DNA from: AP-15 sp963724435
Lineage (GTDB): Bacteria; Pseudomonadota; Alphaproteobacteria; ATCC43930; CGMCC-115725
Reading direction: 5' to 3'
NCBI GenBank assembly: GCA_963724435.1
Contig: CAVRUN010000021.1
Span: 1-64,000, forward strand
DNA: 64,000 nucleotides
Positions 44,087-53,147 of the stretch are shown here, piece after piece. Under the pieces are notes generated by a model. The model saw only the letters and a program-made list of their open reading frames with translations, had not been told where the DNA came from and did not search any database. Within the stretch, counting starts at the first letter, position 1. Every line of letters begins with the position of its first letter. The position numbers and the translations under genes were made by a program.

Positions 44087-44256
44087 TTTGCGGGCACGAG
44101 GGGATGCCTGCCGCGACCTGATCCTGCCGGAGGGCCGCTTCGACCATTGGCGCGGCGAGATAACTCAATTTCGGGCAAGCTACCCTAAGATCCGCTCTAA
44201 TCGTGCAGCTCAACTCGCGGTTAGAACGGCGACTCTCGATCCATTGGCGACCATCG

Positions 44257-45039
44257 TTACCCTAGCGGCAACGGCGGCCCATGCCCCAAAAGCGAGCTTT
44301 CGCTCGACTGCGGAAGCAGTTCGCTTTGTGGGCTGAACCGCCGTTCCGATCCGGAGCAATGCGGAGGTCCAGGCTCGGTCAGCGGCGAGCGCATCGGCGA
44401 CGAAAGGTAGCAGCCGAATTCCTTAGCGAAATCGACCGATACACGGGCGTGAACGCGGCCCTGGCGGTCGAGCAGTTGGGCATGATCATCGAACGGCACG
44501 ATCGCGCCGTGCCAAATCTTCGGATGGATGTATAGTCCGCATCTGCCGTCGCACCAGAACGTCGTGAACTTCTCCGGCGTGACGTCGTCGCCGGGGAGTG
44601 CCAGCGGCACGACAAAGCTCTCGCCGTGCAGCGGATAGAACAATTGGCCGCCGTCGGGGTGGTAATTGGCGCGCCAGATCAGCGCGTGCCGGCGCGGTTT
44701 TGCCGGGCCGACATTCGCCGCCTCCTCTGGCCAGTTGCTCCAGGCGAATAGATAGCTGTCACCGACCGCGTTGTTGCGGGCGTAGAGCGTGTCGCCTTTC
44801 CACCAGAATTCAAAAATGCCTTCGGCGATGCCGCCCTGATCGCCCGAGTTCTCGTCGACCGGACGCCAGCCCTGAGCCGGCCAGCGAACGATCTCGATCG
44901 GGAAGGCCTTGGGGTCACTGACCAAGCAACCGTAGCCCTTCAGGCTGTCGTCGGAGGCAGTGACGAGCGGGGTCTCATGCATCCGCCGCACGCCCATGGT
45001 CGGGACATAGGCGATCTCTGCCGGGTCGAACTCCATCAT
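44257..45039 (-). CDS. AllA-like (ureidoglycolate lyase family) protein
   Basis: A 260-residue protein of the ureidoglycolate lyase cupin fold. Family segments are RANYHPDGGQLFYPLHGESF, VVPLALPGDDVTPEKFTTFW, GLYIHPKIWHGAIVPFDDHA and RVSVDFAKEFGCYLS. Canonical members stop shortly after GCYLS-P-R. Here a roughly 45-residue tail rich in P and S (LTEPGPPHCSGSERRFSPQS and onward) follows and looks like readthrough into formerly non-coding DNA. It starts six bases after phnE on the same strand, so it is the last gene of that transporter operon. A role in cleaving an imported amide or ureido compound is a guess from context. Confidence 0.75.
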   Translation of the reverse strand: MMEFDPAEIAYVPTMGVRRMHETPLVTASDDSLKGYGCLVSDPKAFPIEIVRWPAQGWRPVDENSGDQGGIAEGIFEFWWKGDTLYARNNAVGDSYLFAWSNWPEEAANVGPAKPRRHALIWRANYHPDGGQLFYPLHGESFVVPLALPGDDVTPEKFTTFWCDGRCGLYIHPKIWHGAIVPFDDHAQLLDRQGRVHARVSVDFAKEFGCYLSSPMRSPLTEPGPPHCSGSERRFSPQSELLPQSSESSLLGHGPPLPLG

Positions 45040-45045
45040 GGCACC

Positions 45046-45855
45046 TCACGCGAGCCGAGCACGCACCAGAGCCGAGAAGCGCTCGGCAACGATCACGAGG
45101 ACGAAGGTCACGATCAAATAGAGCGAAACCAGTCGGTATTGGAACAGGCTCATCGCCGATAAGAGCTGAAACCCGATACCGCCGGCGCCAACAAAGCCGA
45201 GGACCAGCGAGGAGCGGATGTTCTCATCGAAGCGATATAGCGCGATCCCGGTCAGCGAAGGCAGGATCGAGGGGATTATTCCGTGCGTGAAGATCTGCAT
45301 CCGCCGCGCGCCGGTCAGGGCCAGCGCATCGATCGGCGCCATATCCATGTGCTCGATGGTTTCGGCAAAGAGCCGCCCGAGCATGCCAATCGAATGCACC
45401 GACAGCGCCAGCGCGCCGGGAAATGGGCCGAGCCCGACGGCGGTCACGAACAACAGCGCCCATACCAGGTCCGGGACAGCGCGCGCGAAGCCGATCACAC
45501 CGCGCGCGAAGTAATAGAGATAGCGCGACGGGGTCACATGGACGGCCGCGAGAATGGCCAGCGGCAGGGCCAGGACGACACCGCCTAGTGTCCCGAAAAT
45601 CGCGATATCGATCGTTTCGAGAGTCGGCCACCATATCAGGTTGATGTTGGCGAAATCGGGCGGCGTGGCGCGCCGGATGATGTCCACCATACCGAAGACG
45701 CCGGTGATCAGATCTTGTGGCCTTGCCTGCACGACGATCGCCGATTGCACGACAATCAGCACCAGAGCTAGCAAGATCAGCAGCCGCGCCGCCAGGCCGA
45801 GCGCGCCACCCCAGCGGCGCTCGGAGAAATTAGGGGTCATGGTATCGGCGTTCAC
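45046..45855 (-). CDS. phnE: Phosphonate-type ABC permease
   Basis: A 269-residue inner-membrane permease with about six spans (LAARLLILLALVLIVVQSAI, IDIAIFGTLGGVVLALPLAI, GVIGFARAVPDLVWALLFVT and onward). The cytoplasmic coupling loop appears as EHMDMAPIDALALTGARRMQ, as in PhnE. The GTG at 45855 overlaps the ATPase stop by four bases (GTGA); the ATG at 45840 is the alternative. Together with the binding protein and ATPase it forms a phosphonate/phosphite-type importer. No C-P lyase genes are near. Confidence 0.85.
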   Translation of the reverse strand: MNADTMTPNFSERRWGGALGLAARLLILLALVLIVVQSAIVVQARPQDLITGVFGMVDIIRRATPPDFANINLIWWPTLETIDIAIFGTLGGVVLALPLAILAAVHVTPSRYLYYFARGVIGFARAVPDLVWALLFVTAVGLGPFPGALALSVHSIGMLGRLFAETIEHMDMAPIDALALTGARRMQIFTHGIIPSILPSLTGIALYRFDENIRSSLVLGFVGAGGIGFQLLSAMSLFQYRLVSLYLIVTFVLVIVAERFSALVRARLA

Positions 45856-46595
45856 GCCGCCTCGCTCAGATACAGCTGTCGCACCGCGTCGCGCGGCAGG
45901 TCGGACGACGGCAGGTCGAAAACGATCCTGCCTTCGCGGATGCCAACCACCCGGTCGGCGTAGGCATAGGCCAGGTCGACTTGGTGCAAGACACACAGCA
46001 CGGCAAGGCGCTCGTCCTTGGCCAGGCGGCGTAAGAGACGCATGATGTCGTCGGCGGCCTCGGGGTCGAGGCTCGCCACTGGCTCGTCGGCAAGCAGGAC
46101 CTGCGGACGCTGCGCCAGCGCACGGGCGATCGCGACACGCTGCGCCTGTCCGCCCGATAGGGTGCCGGCGCGCTGCTCGGCGAGTGCGGTCAGTCCTACC
46201 TCGTCGAGATAGGCATAGGCGGCGCGGCGCTCGGCAGCGGGAAGACCGCCGAGCGCCGTCCAGAGGCCGCGGTGGCGACCAAGGGCGCCGGTGGCAACGT
46301 TGGCGAGGACGCTGCGTCGCCGTACCAGGCTCGCATGCTGCCAGACCATCGCCAGTGTCAGCCGCGCGCAGCGCAGCCGTTCGCCCGTCAGGTTGGCGAG
46401 GTCAACACCGTCCAGCCAGACCTGGCCGGCGGTCGGGCGCAGCATTCGTGTGATACAGCGCAACAGCGTCGTCTTGCCGCTGCCGTTGCCGCCGAGTACG
46501 ACCACCAGTTCCCCGGCCGAGACAGTCAGGTTGAAGTCGACGAGAGCCAGCTTGCCGTTGGGATACCGCATCGTCAGGCTACAAACTTGCAGCAC
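45852..46595 (-). CDS. phnC: Phosphonate-type ABC ATPase
   Basis: A 247-residue ATP-binding subunit that powers the importer. Walker A GGNGSGKT (residues 35-42), Q-loop MVWQHASLVRRRSVLANVAT (as in PhnC proteins), signature LSGGQAQRVAIARAL, Walker B VLLADEPVASLDPE and a switch His in LCVLHQVDLA. All functional motifs are intact. It starts 25 bases after the binding-protein gene and overlaps the permease start. Confidence 0.92.
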   Translation of the reverse strand: MLQVCSLTMRYPNGKLALVDFNLTVSAGELVVVLGGNGSGKTTLLRCITRMLRPTAGQVWLDGVDLANLTGERLRCARLTLAMVWQHASLVRRRSVLANVATGALGRHRGLWTALGGLPAAERRAAYAYLDEVGLTALAEQRAGTLSGGQAQRVAIARALAQRPQVLLADEPVASLDPEAADDIMRLLRRLAKDERLAVLCVLHQVDLAYAYADRVVGIREGRIVFDLPSSDLPRDAVRQLYLSEAA

Positions 46596-46620
46596 GATAC
46601 AGCCTGCCCCGCCGCTGTTC

Positions 46621-47526
46621 TCAGCTCAGCTTCTGCAGGTCGATGTGCAGCGTCTTGACGAGATCGCGGATGCCGTCATAGGCACTGTCGGTCTGCGGTA
46701 CCAGACCGGTGATGCCGGCGCCAACCATGATTTTGCGGTCCTTCGGGTCAAGGCTCGAAAGATCGAGCGTCTGCAAGACTTTCGTCAGCCGCGCTTTAAA
46801 CGCGGGGGGCAAGTTGCCGCGCACGGCGAAGGGGTCAGTTGGGATCGGGTTCGACTTCCATAGAAAGACTAAATCGCCATCCTTGTAATGGCCGCGCTGT
46901 TTGGCGGATTCGAGCTGCTCGCTATTCAATTCGCCGGCGTCGACCTTGTGGTTATAGAGCGCTTCGAACGACGCGGTGTGACTGCCGGCGAACAGCGGCT
47001 TGATGTCCTTGTCTGGATCGACGCCGCCTAGTCGCAATCCGTAGGCCGGGAACAGATGGCCGGATGTCGAGGCTGGGTCGGAAAACGCGAAGCTATGCCC
47101 CTTGATCTCAGCCACCGTCTTGATGCCCGACCCAGGGTAAGTAACGATACTGGCCCAATAAGTGTCGGGTTTGCCGTCGGCAGTGCCGAAGGCTGCCACC
47201 GCCTCGGCCTTTGCCACCTGGTGGGCGAGGACATAGCCCAGCGGCCCGAACTCGCCGATTTCCAGCTTGCCGTTGCGCATCGCCTCGATCTCGGCGTTGT
47301 AATTGGTCGCAACAAAGACCTGAACGGGGCAGCCGAGCTGCTTGCCAATTAATTCGCCGACCTTCTGGTAGATCGGAACGAGCCGGGCCGCCGTATCGTA
47401 AGGCTCGACGCCAAAGCGGACGGTGCCATCGGGGCAGTCGGCGGCCCCGGCCGCGATCGCTACGCGGCCCGCCATCATTGCCACAACGACCGCTCCGGCG
47501 AGAATCCAGAAGTCCTTACGAGTCAT
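46621..47526 (-). CDS. phnD: Phosphonate-type periplasmic binding protein
   Basis: A 301-residue solute-binding protein with a signal peptide (MTRKDFWILAGAVVVAMMAG to AIA). The mature protein begins with GTVRFGVEPYDTAARLVPIY and contains QVFVATNYNAEIEAMRNGKL, SFAFSDPASTSGHLFPAYGL and LWKSNPIPTDPFAVRGNLPP, the standard PhnD-type (PBP2) pattern, including the SxTSG-type phosphonate-binding loop. GGAGAG precedes two adjacent ATGs; the second (47526) has better spacing. It heads the phnD-phnC-phnE-allA operon. Ligand could be a phosphonate, phosphite or another small oxyanion. Confidence 0.88.
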   Translation of the reverse strand: MTRKDFWILAGAVVVAMMAGRVAIAAGAADCPDGTVRFGVEPYDTAARLVPIYQKVGELIGKQLGCPVQVFVATNYNAEIEAMRNGKLEIGEFGPLGYVLAHQVAKAEAVAAFGTADGKPDTYWASIVTYPGSGIKTVAEIKGHSFAFSDPASTSGHLFPAYGLRLGGVDPDKDIKPLFAGSHTASFEALYNHKVDAGELNSEQLESAKQRGHYKDGDLVFLWKSNPIPTDPFAVRGNLPPAFKARLTKVLQTLDLSSLDPKDRKIMVGAGITGLVPQTDSAYDGIRDLVKTLHIDLQKLS

Positions 47527-47932
47527 CATTTCTCTCCATCGTGTGCGCGTGGAGGGTAGGCCCAGAGTGAAACCGCAGCTGTTAAACACCCCTTTGATGA
47601 AACTCGTGTGACGGATCGATGACGCTTGTCACGATACAGACGAGTGTCGACGATTCGCTCGGGCTTTACGTGGAGCGGATGCGCCCCGGCCTCGATGGTA
47701 CCCGAGGAAGCCGGGGACTTGTCGGCTCTGCATCACGGCTGTACAGCTGTCGACGCCGCGAGCGATAGCAATTTGCCGAGATGGTCGCGAACTGGGTCGT
47801 CGGAAGCCGGACGAATTTCGACAGGTCGCGCTAGAGATGCAGCACTCGCAATTTTCGGCGATATGTTCGATATCGGTGTCGGTTGCGGAACGCCGGAGCA
47901 AAACAGCCCGGCGTAACCGACCCTATTGAACC
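47527..47932. other. Divergent intergenic region, phnD/guaA
   Basis: No gene supported. It must hold the divergent promoters of the phnD operon and guaA. I saw no Pho box, no repeat and no riboswitch-like fold; short open frames here lack ribosome binding sites. Confidence 0.45.
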
Positions 47933-49492
47933 ATGTTGAGAGACATGTCCGATCGCATCCTGATCCTCGATTTCGGCAGCCAGGTAACCCAGCTGATCGC
48001 GCGCCGCGTGCGCGAAAGCGGCGTCTATTGTGAAATCCACCCGTTCACGATCGACGACGCCAAAGTCCGCGATTTTGGACCGCGCGCGGTCATTTTGTCG
48101 GGCGGGCCGGCCTCGGTTACCGAGGGGACGGCACCGCGCGCCCCCGATGCCGTCTTCAAGCTCGGCGTGCCGGTGCTCGGCATCTGCTACGGCATGCAGA
48201 CGATGTGCGACGAATTGGGCGGCCGCGTTACGCTGAGCGAGCATCAGGAATTCGGCCGCGCCTTTGTCGATATTCTCGACGACTGCCTGCTGTTCGACGG
48301 GCTGTGGCCAAAGGGCGATCGTGCCCAGGTATGGATGAGCCACGGCGACAAGGTCGACACGTTGCCGGCCGGGTTTCGCGCCGTCGCGGCCAGCGAAGCC
48401 GCTCCCTTTGCCGCGATCGCTGACGATAGCCGGCGGTTTTACGGGGCGTTGTTCCATCCCGAGGTCGCCCATACCCCGCAGGGCGCCGAGCTGCTGCGGA
48501 ATTTCACCCACAAGGTCGCCGGCTGCCGCGCCGACTGGACAATGGCGCTGTTTCACGCCCAGATCCTCGACCGTATCCGCCGTCAGGTCGGCCACGGCAA
48601 TGTCGTGCTGGGCTTGTCGGGCGGGGTCGACTCGGCCGTCGCTGCCGCCCTGTTGCACGAGGCGATCGGTGACCAGCTGACCTGCATCTTTGTCGACACT
48701 GGGATGCTGCGCTCGGGCGAACCCGAAGAGGTCGTCGATCTGTTCCGCCGCCACTACAACATCCCGCTCGTCCATCGCGACGCCGGCGATCTGTTTTTGT
48801 CGAAGCTCGCCGGCGTCACCGACCCCGAGGAAAAGCGCAAGCGCATCGGTGCCGCCTTTGTCGACGTGTTCGACGAGGAGGCGCACAAATTAGGCGACGT
48901 CGAATTTCTCGCCCAGGGAACGCTCTATCCCGACGTGATCGAATCGATGAGCGTCCAGGGCGGCCCCTCGGTGACGATCAAGTCGCACCACAATGTCGGC
49001 GGCCTGCCCGAGCACATGAAATTGCGGGTGGTCGAGCCGTTGCGCGAATTGTTCAAGGACGAGGTACGCGAGTTGGGCCGCGAACTCGGGCTTCCCGAAA
49101 GGCTGGTTGGCCGTCACCCGTTCCCTGGTCCGGGGCTCGCGATCCGCATCCCCGGCGAGGTCACGCGCGACAAGATCGACATTCTGCGCAAGGCCGACGC
49201 GGTCTTTATTGAGGAAATCCGCAACGCCGGGCTTTACGACGCGATTTGGCAGGCTTTTGCCGTATTGTTGCCGGTGCGCAGCGTCGGGGTGATGGGCGAT
49301 GCCCGTACTTACGACTATGCCTGCGCCTTGCGCGCGGTGACTTCGACCGACGGCATGACCGCGGACACCTTCCCGTTCTCGCACGAATTCCTGGGCCGGG
49401 CGGCGACGCGCATCATCAACGAAGTCCGCGGCATCAACCGCGTCGTCTACGACGTCACCTCAAAACCCCCCGGCACCATCGAGTGGGAGTGA
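47933..49492 (+). CDS. guaA: GMP synthase (glutamine-hydrolysing)
   Basis: A 519-residue cytosolic enzyme that aminates XMP to GMP in purine synthesis. N-terminal glutaminase: ILILDFGSQVTQLIARRVRE, the nucleophile Cys in PVLGICYGMQTMCDELGG, and His/Glu in ALFHPEVAHTPQGAELL. ATP-pyrophosphatase domain: VVLGLSGGVDSAVAAALLHE. Dimerisation domain: HPFPGPGLAIRIPGEVTRDK and the end RVVYDVTSKPPGTIEWE. The frame begins with ATG at 47933; the ATG at 47945 (MSDRILIL) is the start used in most relatives. Intact and of normal length. Confidence 0.97.
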   Translation: MLRDMSDRILILDFGSQVTQLIARRVRESGVYCEIHPFTIDDAKVRDFGPRAVILSGGPASVTEGTAPRAPDAVFKLGVPVLGICYGMQTMCDELGGRVTLSEHQEFGRAFVDILDDCLLFDGLWPKGDRAQVWMSHGDKVDTLPAGFRAVAASEAAPFAAIADDSRRFYGALFHPEVAHTPQGAELLRNFTHKVAGCRADWTMALFHAQILDRIRRQVGHGNVVLGLSGGVDSAVAAALLHEAIGDQLTCIFVDTGMLRSGEPEEVVDLFRRHYNIPLVHRDAGDLFLSKLAGVTDPEEKRKRIGAAFVDVFDEEAHKLGDVEFLAQGTLYPDVIESMSVQGGPSVTIKSHHNVGGLPEHMKLRVVEPLRELFKDEVRELGRELGLPERLVGRHPFPGPGLAIRIPGEVTRDKIDILRKADAVFIEEIRNAGLYDAIWQAFAVLLPVRSVGVMGDARTYDYACALRAVTSTDGMTADTFPFSHEFLGRAATRIINEVRGINRVVYDVTSKPPGTIEWE

Positions 49493-49506
49493 AACCCGTC
49501 GGCTTC

Positions 49507-50046
49507 TCAGCTCACCGGATTAGTATCAGCGCTGTCGCCGTAGAAGTACCCCTTCTCACCGGACCCATCTCCGTACCATTGAAGAGGCCTGTCGGTAAGC
49601 TCGATCAGGAAATCGATCCCGAACCTCGTCTTGGTAAGCTGCCCTCCCGCGTATGCCCGCTCGCGCTCGCGAGTGCGCCAACTCTTTATGACACCTTGCA
49701 GATACGACGGTTCAGATTTCGCTACATGCAAAGCGATATATCCGCCGCCCTTGACTGCGCGTTCGGCGTGATTTTTATCCACCACCCAGGTGCCCGTCCA
49801 AACTGTGCCGTCTGGATTTTCCATGATTCCCTTCTTGGTGGGGCACACGAAATGAAACCCTTGCACCGTCTGTCCGGCACGGATTGCCTCAAACCCCTTC
49901 CTGCTGGCCCGAAGGGGATTGCGCCGCCCTAGGTCGGCATCACACAGGCCGACAAGTCCTTGCGCGTCACGCTTTGCCGCGTTCTCGCGAAGAGCCTTTA
50001 CCTGAGCAACAGTCAGTGCTGCGATGCTTTCAGCCGTCCATTCCAA
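49507..50046 (-). CDS. Hypothetical protein convergent to guaA
   Basis: A 179-residue protein. Residues 1-50 are helical (EWTAESIAALTVAQVKALRE, then GLVGLCDADLGRRNPLR). The rest is strand-rich and Trp/Tyr-rich, with GFHFVCPTKKGIMENPDGTV, WTGTWVVDKNHAERAVKGGG and WYGDGSGEKGYFYGD. No signal peptide or membrane span. Fourteen bases separate the two stops, guaA being convergent. It reads like a genuine, rhizobial-type cytoplasmic protein. I cannot assign a family. Confidence 0.6.
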   Translation of the reverse strand: MEWTAESIAALTVAQVKALRENAAKRDAQGLVGLCDADLGRRNPLRASRKGFEAIRAGQTVQGFHFVCPTKKGIMENPDGTVWTGTWVVDKNHAERAVKGGGYIALHVAKSEPSYLQGVIKSWRTRERERAYAGGQLTKTRFGIDFLIELTDRPLQWYGDGSGEKGYFYGDSADTNPVS

Positions 50047-50340
50047 TGTTTAGCCACCCGTGCTCGAGAGTCGAGGTCGAGACCGATCTCTCCAAGACGA
50101 GGATCGACCCCAGACAATCCTTTCATGGACGGCGTCATGTACGCGTCCACTGGAAAATAGAAGGCAGAGGGAGAAAGGTGTAGGCGTCGAGTAAGTAGCG
50201 CACGGTCCACTGATCGGGGTAGGCGAGCTTAATCGTGTAGCCGAGCTTAATCGTCCTTCAAACCAGGCCCGGGGGCACGGTTTCCGATGTGGGAAGACCG
50301 ACGGTGGCTCGCCCGCCATCTTTGACGAGCAATTTGACGC

Positions 50341-50601
50341 CTAACCGCCTTCGAGTTTGGGGATGAAGAAGACTTCGCCGCCATGGCGGAGCGGCTGCAG
50401 GTACCCGACCTCGTGGATTTCGCCGTCGATCGCGACAGTCGTTTCTTCTTCGAGGTGGTGGCCCAAGCCGGGGTAGAGTTTGTCCAAGGCCTTGATCACG
50501 CCGCGCAGGTTTCTCGCCTCGATCGTGAATTCGCGCACGCCGCCGGTGTAGCGGCGACTAAACCCACCCGACAGGACAACCCGCGCGGACATCTCGGCCA
50601 T
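50341..50601 (-). CDS. MoaD/ThiS-like ubiquitin-fold protein
   Basis: An 86-residue beta-grasp protein: RVVLSGGFSRRYTGGVREFT, ARNLRGVIKALDKLYPGLGH, EETTVAIDGEIHEVGYLQPL, and a C-terminal VFFIPKLEGG. The terminal Gly-Gly is the sulfur-carrier tail of MoaD and ThiS proteins. It lies 16 bases downstream of the molybdenum hydroxylase subunit on the same strand, which suggests a role in supplying sulfur for that enzyme's cofactor. It could instead be a general MoaD paralogue. The start may be the ATG at 50601 or three codons later. Confidence 0.78.
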   Translation of the reverse strand: MAEMSARVVLSGGFSRRYTGGVREFTIEARNLRGVIKALDKLYPGLGHHLEEETTVAIDGEIHEVGYLQPLRHGGEVFFIPKLEGG

Positions 50602-50617
50602 GATGCCGCCCGACCCC

Positions 50618-52897
50618 TTAATCGTCGGCGCCGGCGGCGTCGAGGGCGGCGCGCACCTTTGGAGGCGACATCGGCAATTCGGTCAGTCGCCGGCCGATCG
50701 CATTATCGATCGCGTTGGCGATCGCCGCCATCGGCGGGCAGATGTTGACCTCGCCGACGCCTTTGGCGCCAAACGGATGGGCCGGGTTCGGCACCTCGAC
50801 CAACACCGCGTCGATCATCGGCACGTCGGACGCCACCGGACAGCGATAGTCGAGGAACCCGGCGTTATCGAGCCGGCCCTGCTTGTCGTAAATGTATTCC
50901 TCGTTCAACGCCCAACCGATCCCCTGGGTGACGCCGCCCTGGATCTGCCCCTCGACATACGAAGGATGGATCGCCTTGCCGACATCCTGCGCGGCGACAA
51001 AGCGCAACACCGTGACTTTCCCGGTCTCTGGGTCGACTTCGACATCGCAGAATTGGGTCGAAAACCCGGGCGCTTGCCCGCCGGCATTGACCGAGGCATG
51101 GGCTCCGATCGGACCGCCGGTTAGCGCCTTCTTCGCAGCCAGCTCCTTTAGCGACAATGGCGCGAAATCGCCGACATTGCTGCTCGCCGGTTTGGCCTGG
51201 CCGTCTTCCCAGACCACGCCATCGACATCGACATCCCAGATCACCGCGGCGCGTTTGCGCAGTTCGTCGACAACCTTTTTGCTGGCATCGGCGACCGCCA
51301 TACCGGTGGCGAAAGTCACGCGCGAGCCGCCGGTGACATGGGTGTAGCCGATCGAGGCGGTGTCGGCGACGATCGCCCGCACCTGGCTGTAGTCGACGCC
51401 GAGGGTCTCCGCCGCCATCAATGCCATCGAGGCGCGTGAGCCGCCGATATCGGGGCTGCCGGTGGCGACGAGCACGGTGCCGTCCTCGTTGACCTGGACG
51501 CTGGCGCTGGATTCGCCGCCGCCATTGAACCAATAGCCGGAGGCGACGCCGCGCCCCTGGTTCGGGCCGAGCGGGGCCTTATAGGCCGGATGGTTGAGCA
51601 ACGCTTCAAGGGTTTCGACGTAGCCGCCATGGCTCATCTTTGGCCCGTAGATCATCGTCGTCCCCGGCCGCGCCGCATTCTTAAGCCGCAATTCCAGCGG
51701 GTCCATGCCGACCTTTTTTGCCAGCATGTCGAGGACGCTCTCGACCGCAAAGGCTGAGATCGGCGAGCCGGGTGCGCGGTATGCCGCCGCCTTTGGCCGG
51801 TTGCAGACGACGTCATAACCGACCGAGCGCGCGTTCGGGATGTTGTAGGGGGCAAACGCGCATAGGCAGGCATTCATGACCGGCGAGCCCGGGAATGCGC
51901 CAGCCTGGAATTTAAAGACGCCGTCGGCGGCGGTCAGCGTGCCGTCCTTCTTGACGCCCATCTTGACCCACATCGAGGCGCCCGAAGTCGGCCCCGAAGC
52001 CTTGAACACCTCGTCGCGGCTCATGACGATTTTGACCGGCCGCCCTGATTTTTTCGACAGCAAGGCAGCGACCGGTTCGAGATAGACGACGGTCTTGCCG
52101 CCAAACCCGCCGCCGATCTCGGCCGGGTTTACCCGCAGATCGCCGACTGGCATGCCAAGCAATTTCGCGGTCAAAGCGCGGACAACAAAATGACCCTGGC
52201 TCGACGCCCAGATCTCGGCCTGGCCGTCGGCATCGACGCGCGCGACTGTCGCGTGCGGCTCGATATAGGCCTGGTGGACGGCCGCGGTCTTAAACTCCTT
52301 TTCGATGATGTAATCGGCCTCGGCAAAACCTTTGTCGAGGTCACCGATCTCGAATTCGAGCCGCTTTGAGATGTTTGAAGGTTTGGTCGGCGTCGGCTCG
52401 ACACCGCGGGTGATCATGTCATCGAACAGCAACGGCGCATCAGGCGCCATCGCCTCGTCGACATCGATGACATGCGGCAACACCTCGTAGTCGATGTCGA
52501 TCAGTTCGGCTGCCGCATCGGCGGTGGCCTTGTCGATCGCCGCGACGGCAGCGACGGCATGCCCTTCATAGAGCGCTTTTTCACGCGCCATCACATTGCG
52601 CGTGATGTGCCAGAAATTCTGCGCGACCCGCTCCGGCCCGACATATTCGAATTTATGGTCGGGAAAATCGGCCGAGGTCACGACCGCCTTGACGCCGGGT
52701 AGCGCCAACGCCTTTGAGGCATCGATCGAACGGATGCGCGCATGTGCATGCGGCGAGCGGATGACCTTGCCATAAAGCGCTCCCGCCATCGCCAGATCGG
52801 CGCCATACATCGCCCGGCCCGTGACCTTTGGCACGCCGTCGGGACGGACCGGCCGAGTTCCAACCCATTTGTAGCGCGACGGTGCGATATCGTTCAC
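50618..52897 (-). CDS. Xanthine dehydrogenase-family molybdopterin subunit
   Basis: A 759-residue catalytic subunit of the molybdenum hydroxylase family (CoxL/XdhB/aldehyde oxidase type). Begins SRYKWVGTRPVRPDGVPKVT with GRAMYGADLAMAGALYGKVI. Mo-cofactor segments include GGGFGGKTVVYLEPVAALLS, AAAYRAPGSPISAFAVESVL and the C-terminal GAKGVGEV (active-site Glu716). AYRAPG instead of the AYRCSF loop argues against CO dehydrogenase. The matching FAD and 2Fe-2S subunits are not in the window: a 250-base gap and an unrelated gene lie upstream. Full length and intact; the substrate is unknown. Confidence 0.9.
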   Translation of the reverse strand: MNDIAPSRYKWVGTRPVRPDGVPKVTGRAMYGADLAMAGALYGKVIRSPHAHARIRSIDASKALALPGVKAVVTSADFPDHKFEYVGPERVAQNFWHITRNVMAREKALYEGHAVAAVAAIDKATADAAAELIDIDYEVLPHVIDVDEAMAPDAPLLFDDMITRGVEPTPTKPSNISKRLEFEIGDLDKGFAEADYIIEKEFKTAAVHQAYIEPHATVARVDADGQAEIWASSQGHFVVRALTAKLLGMPVGDLRVNPAEIGGGFGGKTVVYLEPVAALLSKKSGRPVKIVMSRDEVFKASGPTSGASMWVKMGVKKDGTLTAADGVFKFQAGAFPGSPVMNACLCAFAPYNIPNARSVGYDVVCNRPKAAAYRAPGSPISAFAVESVLDMLAKKVGMDPLELRLKNAARPGTTMIYGPKMSHGGYVETLEALLNHPAYKAPLGPNQGRGVASGYWFNGGGESSASVQVNEDGTVLVATGSPDIGGSRASMALMAAETLGVDYSQVRAIVADTASIGYTHVTGGSRVTFATGMAVADASKKVVDELRKRAAVIWDVDVDGVVWEDGQAKPASSNVGDFAPLSLKELAAKKALTGGPIGAHASVNAGGQAPGFSTQFCDVEVDPETGKVTVLRFVAAQDVGKAIHPSYVEGQIQGGVTQGIGWALNEEYIYDKQGRLDNAGFLDYRCPVASDVPMIDAVLVEVPNPAHPFGAKGVGEVNICPPMAAIANAIDNAIGRRLTELPMSPPKVRAALDAAGADD

Positions 52898-53147
52898 GGC
52901 TTCTCTCCTGATCGCCCGAAAGGATGTTCGAGAATAGCGTTACGCGGCGCGCGCGCAAGTGCAAGCCCCAGGAGCGCGCTCTAGAACCAAACCCAATCAG
53001 CTCGACTGCTCTCGGTGACCGAGTTCTGCGGAATTCGGTCACCCGTAGACCCGCCCTCCAACGGCGAGGCTGCGCCCGAAAGCAGTCATCGCGCCGCGAC
53101 TTGTGCGCTGCGCGCCTGAGATCATCCAAGGGAAACCTCCCTCGAAG

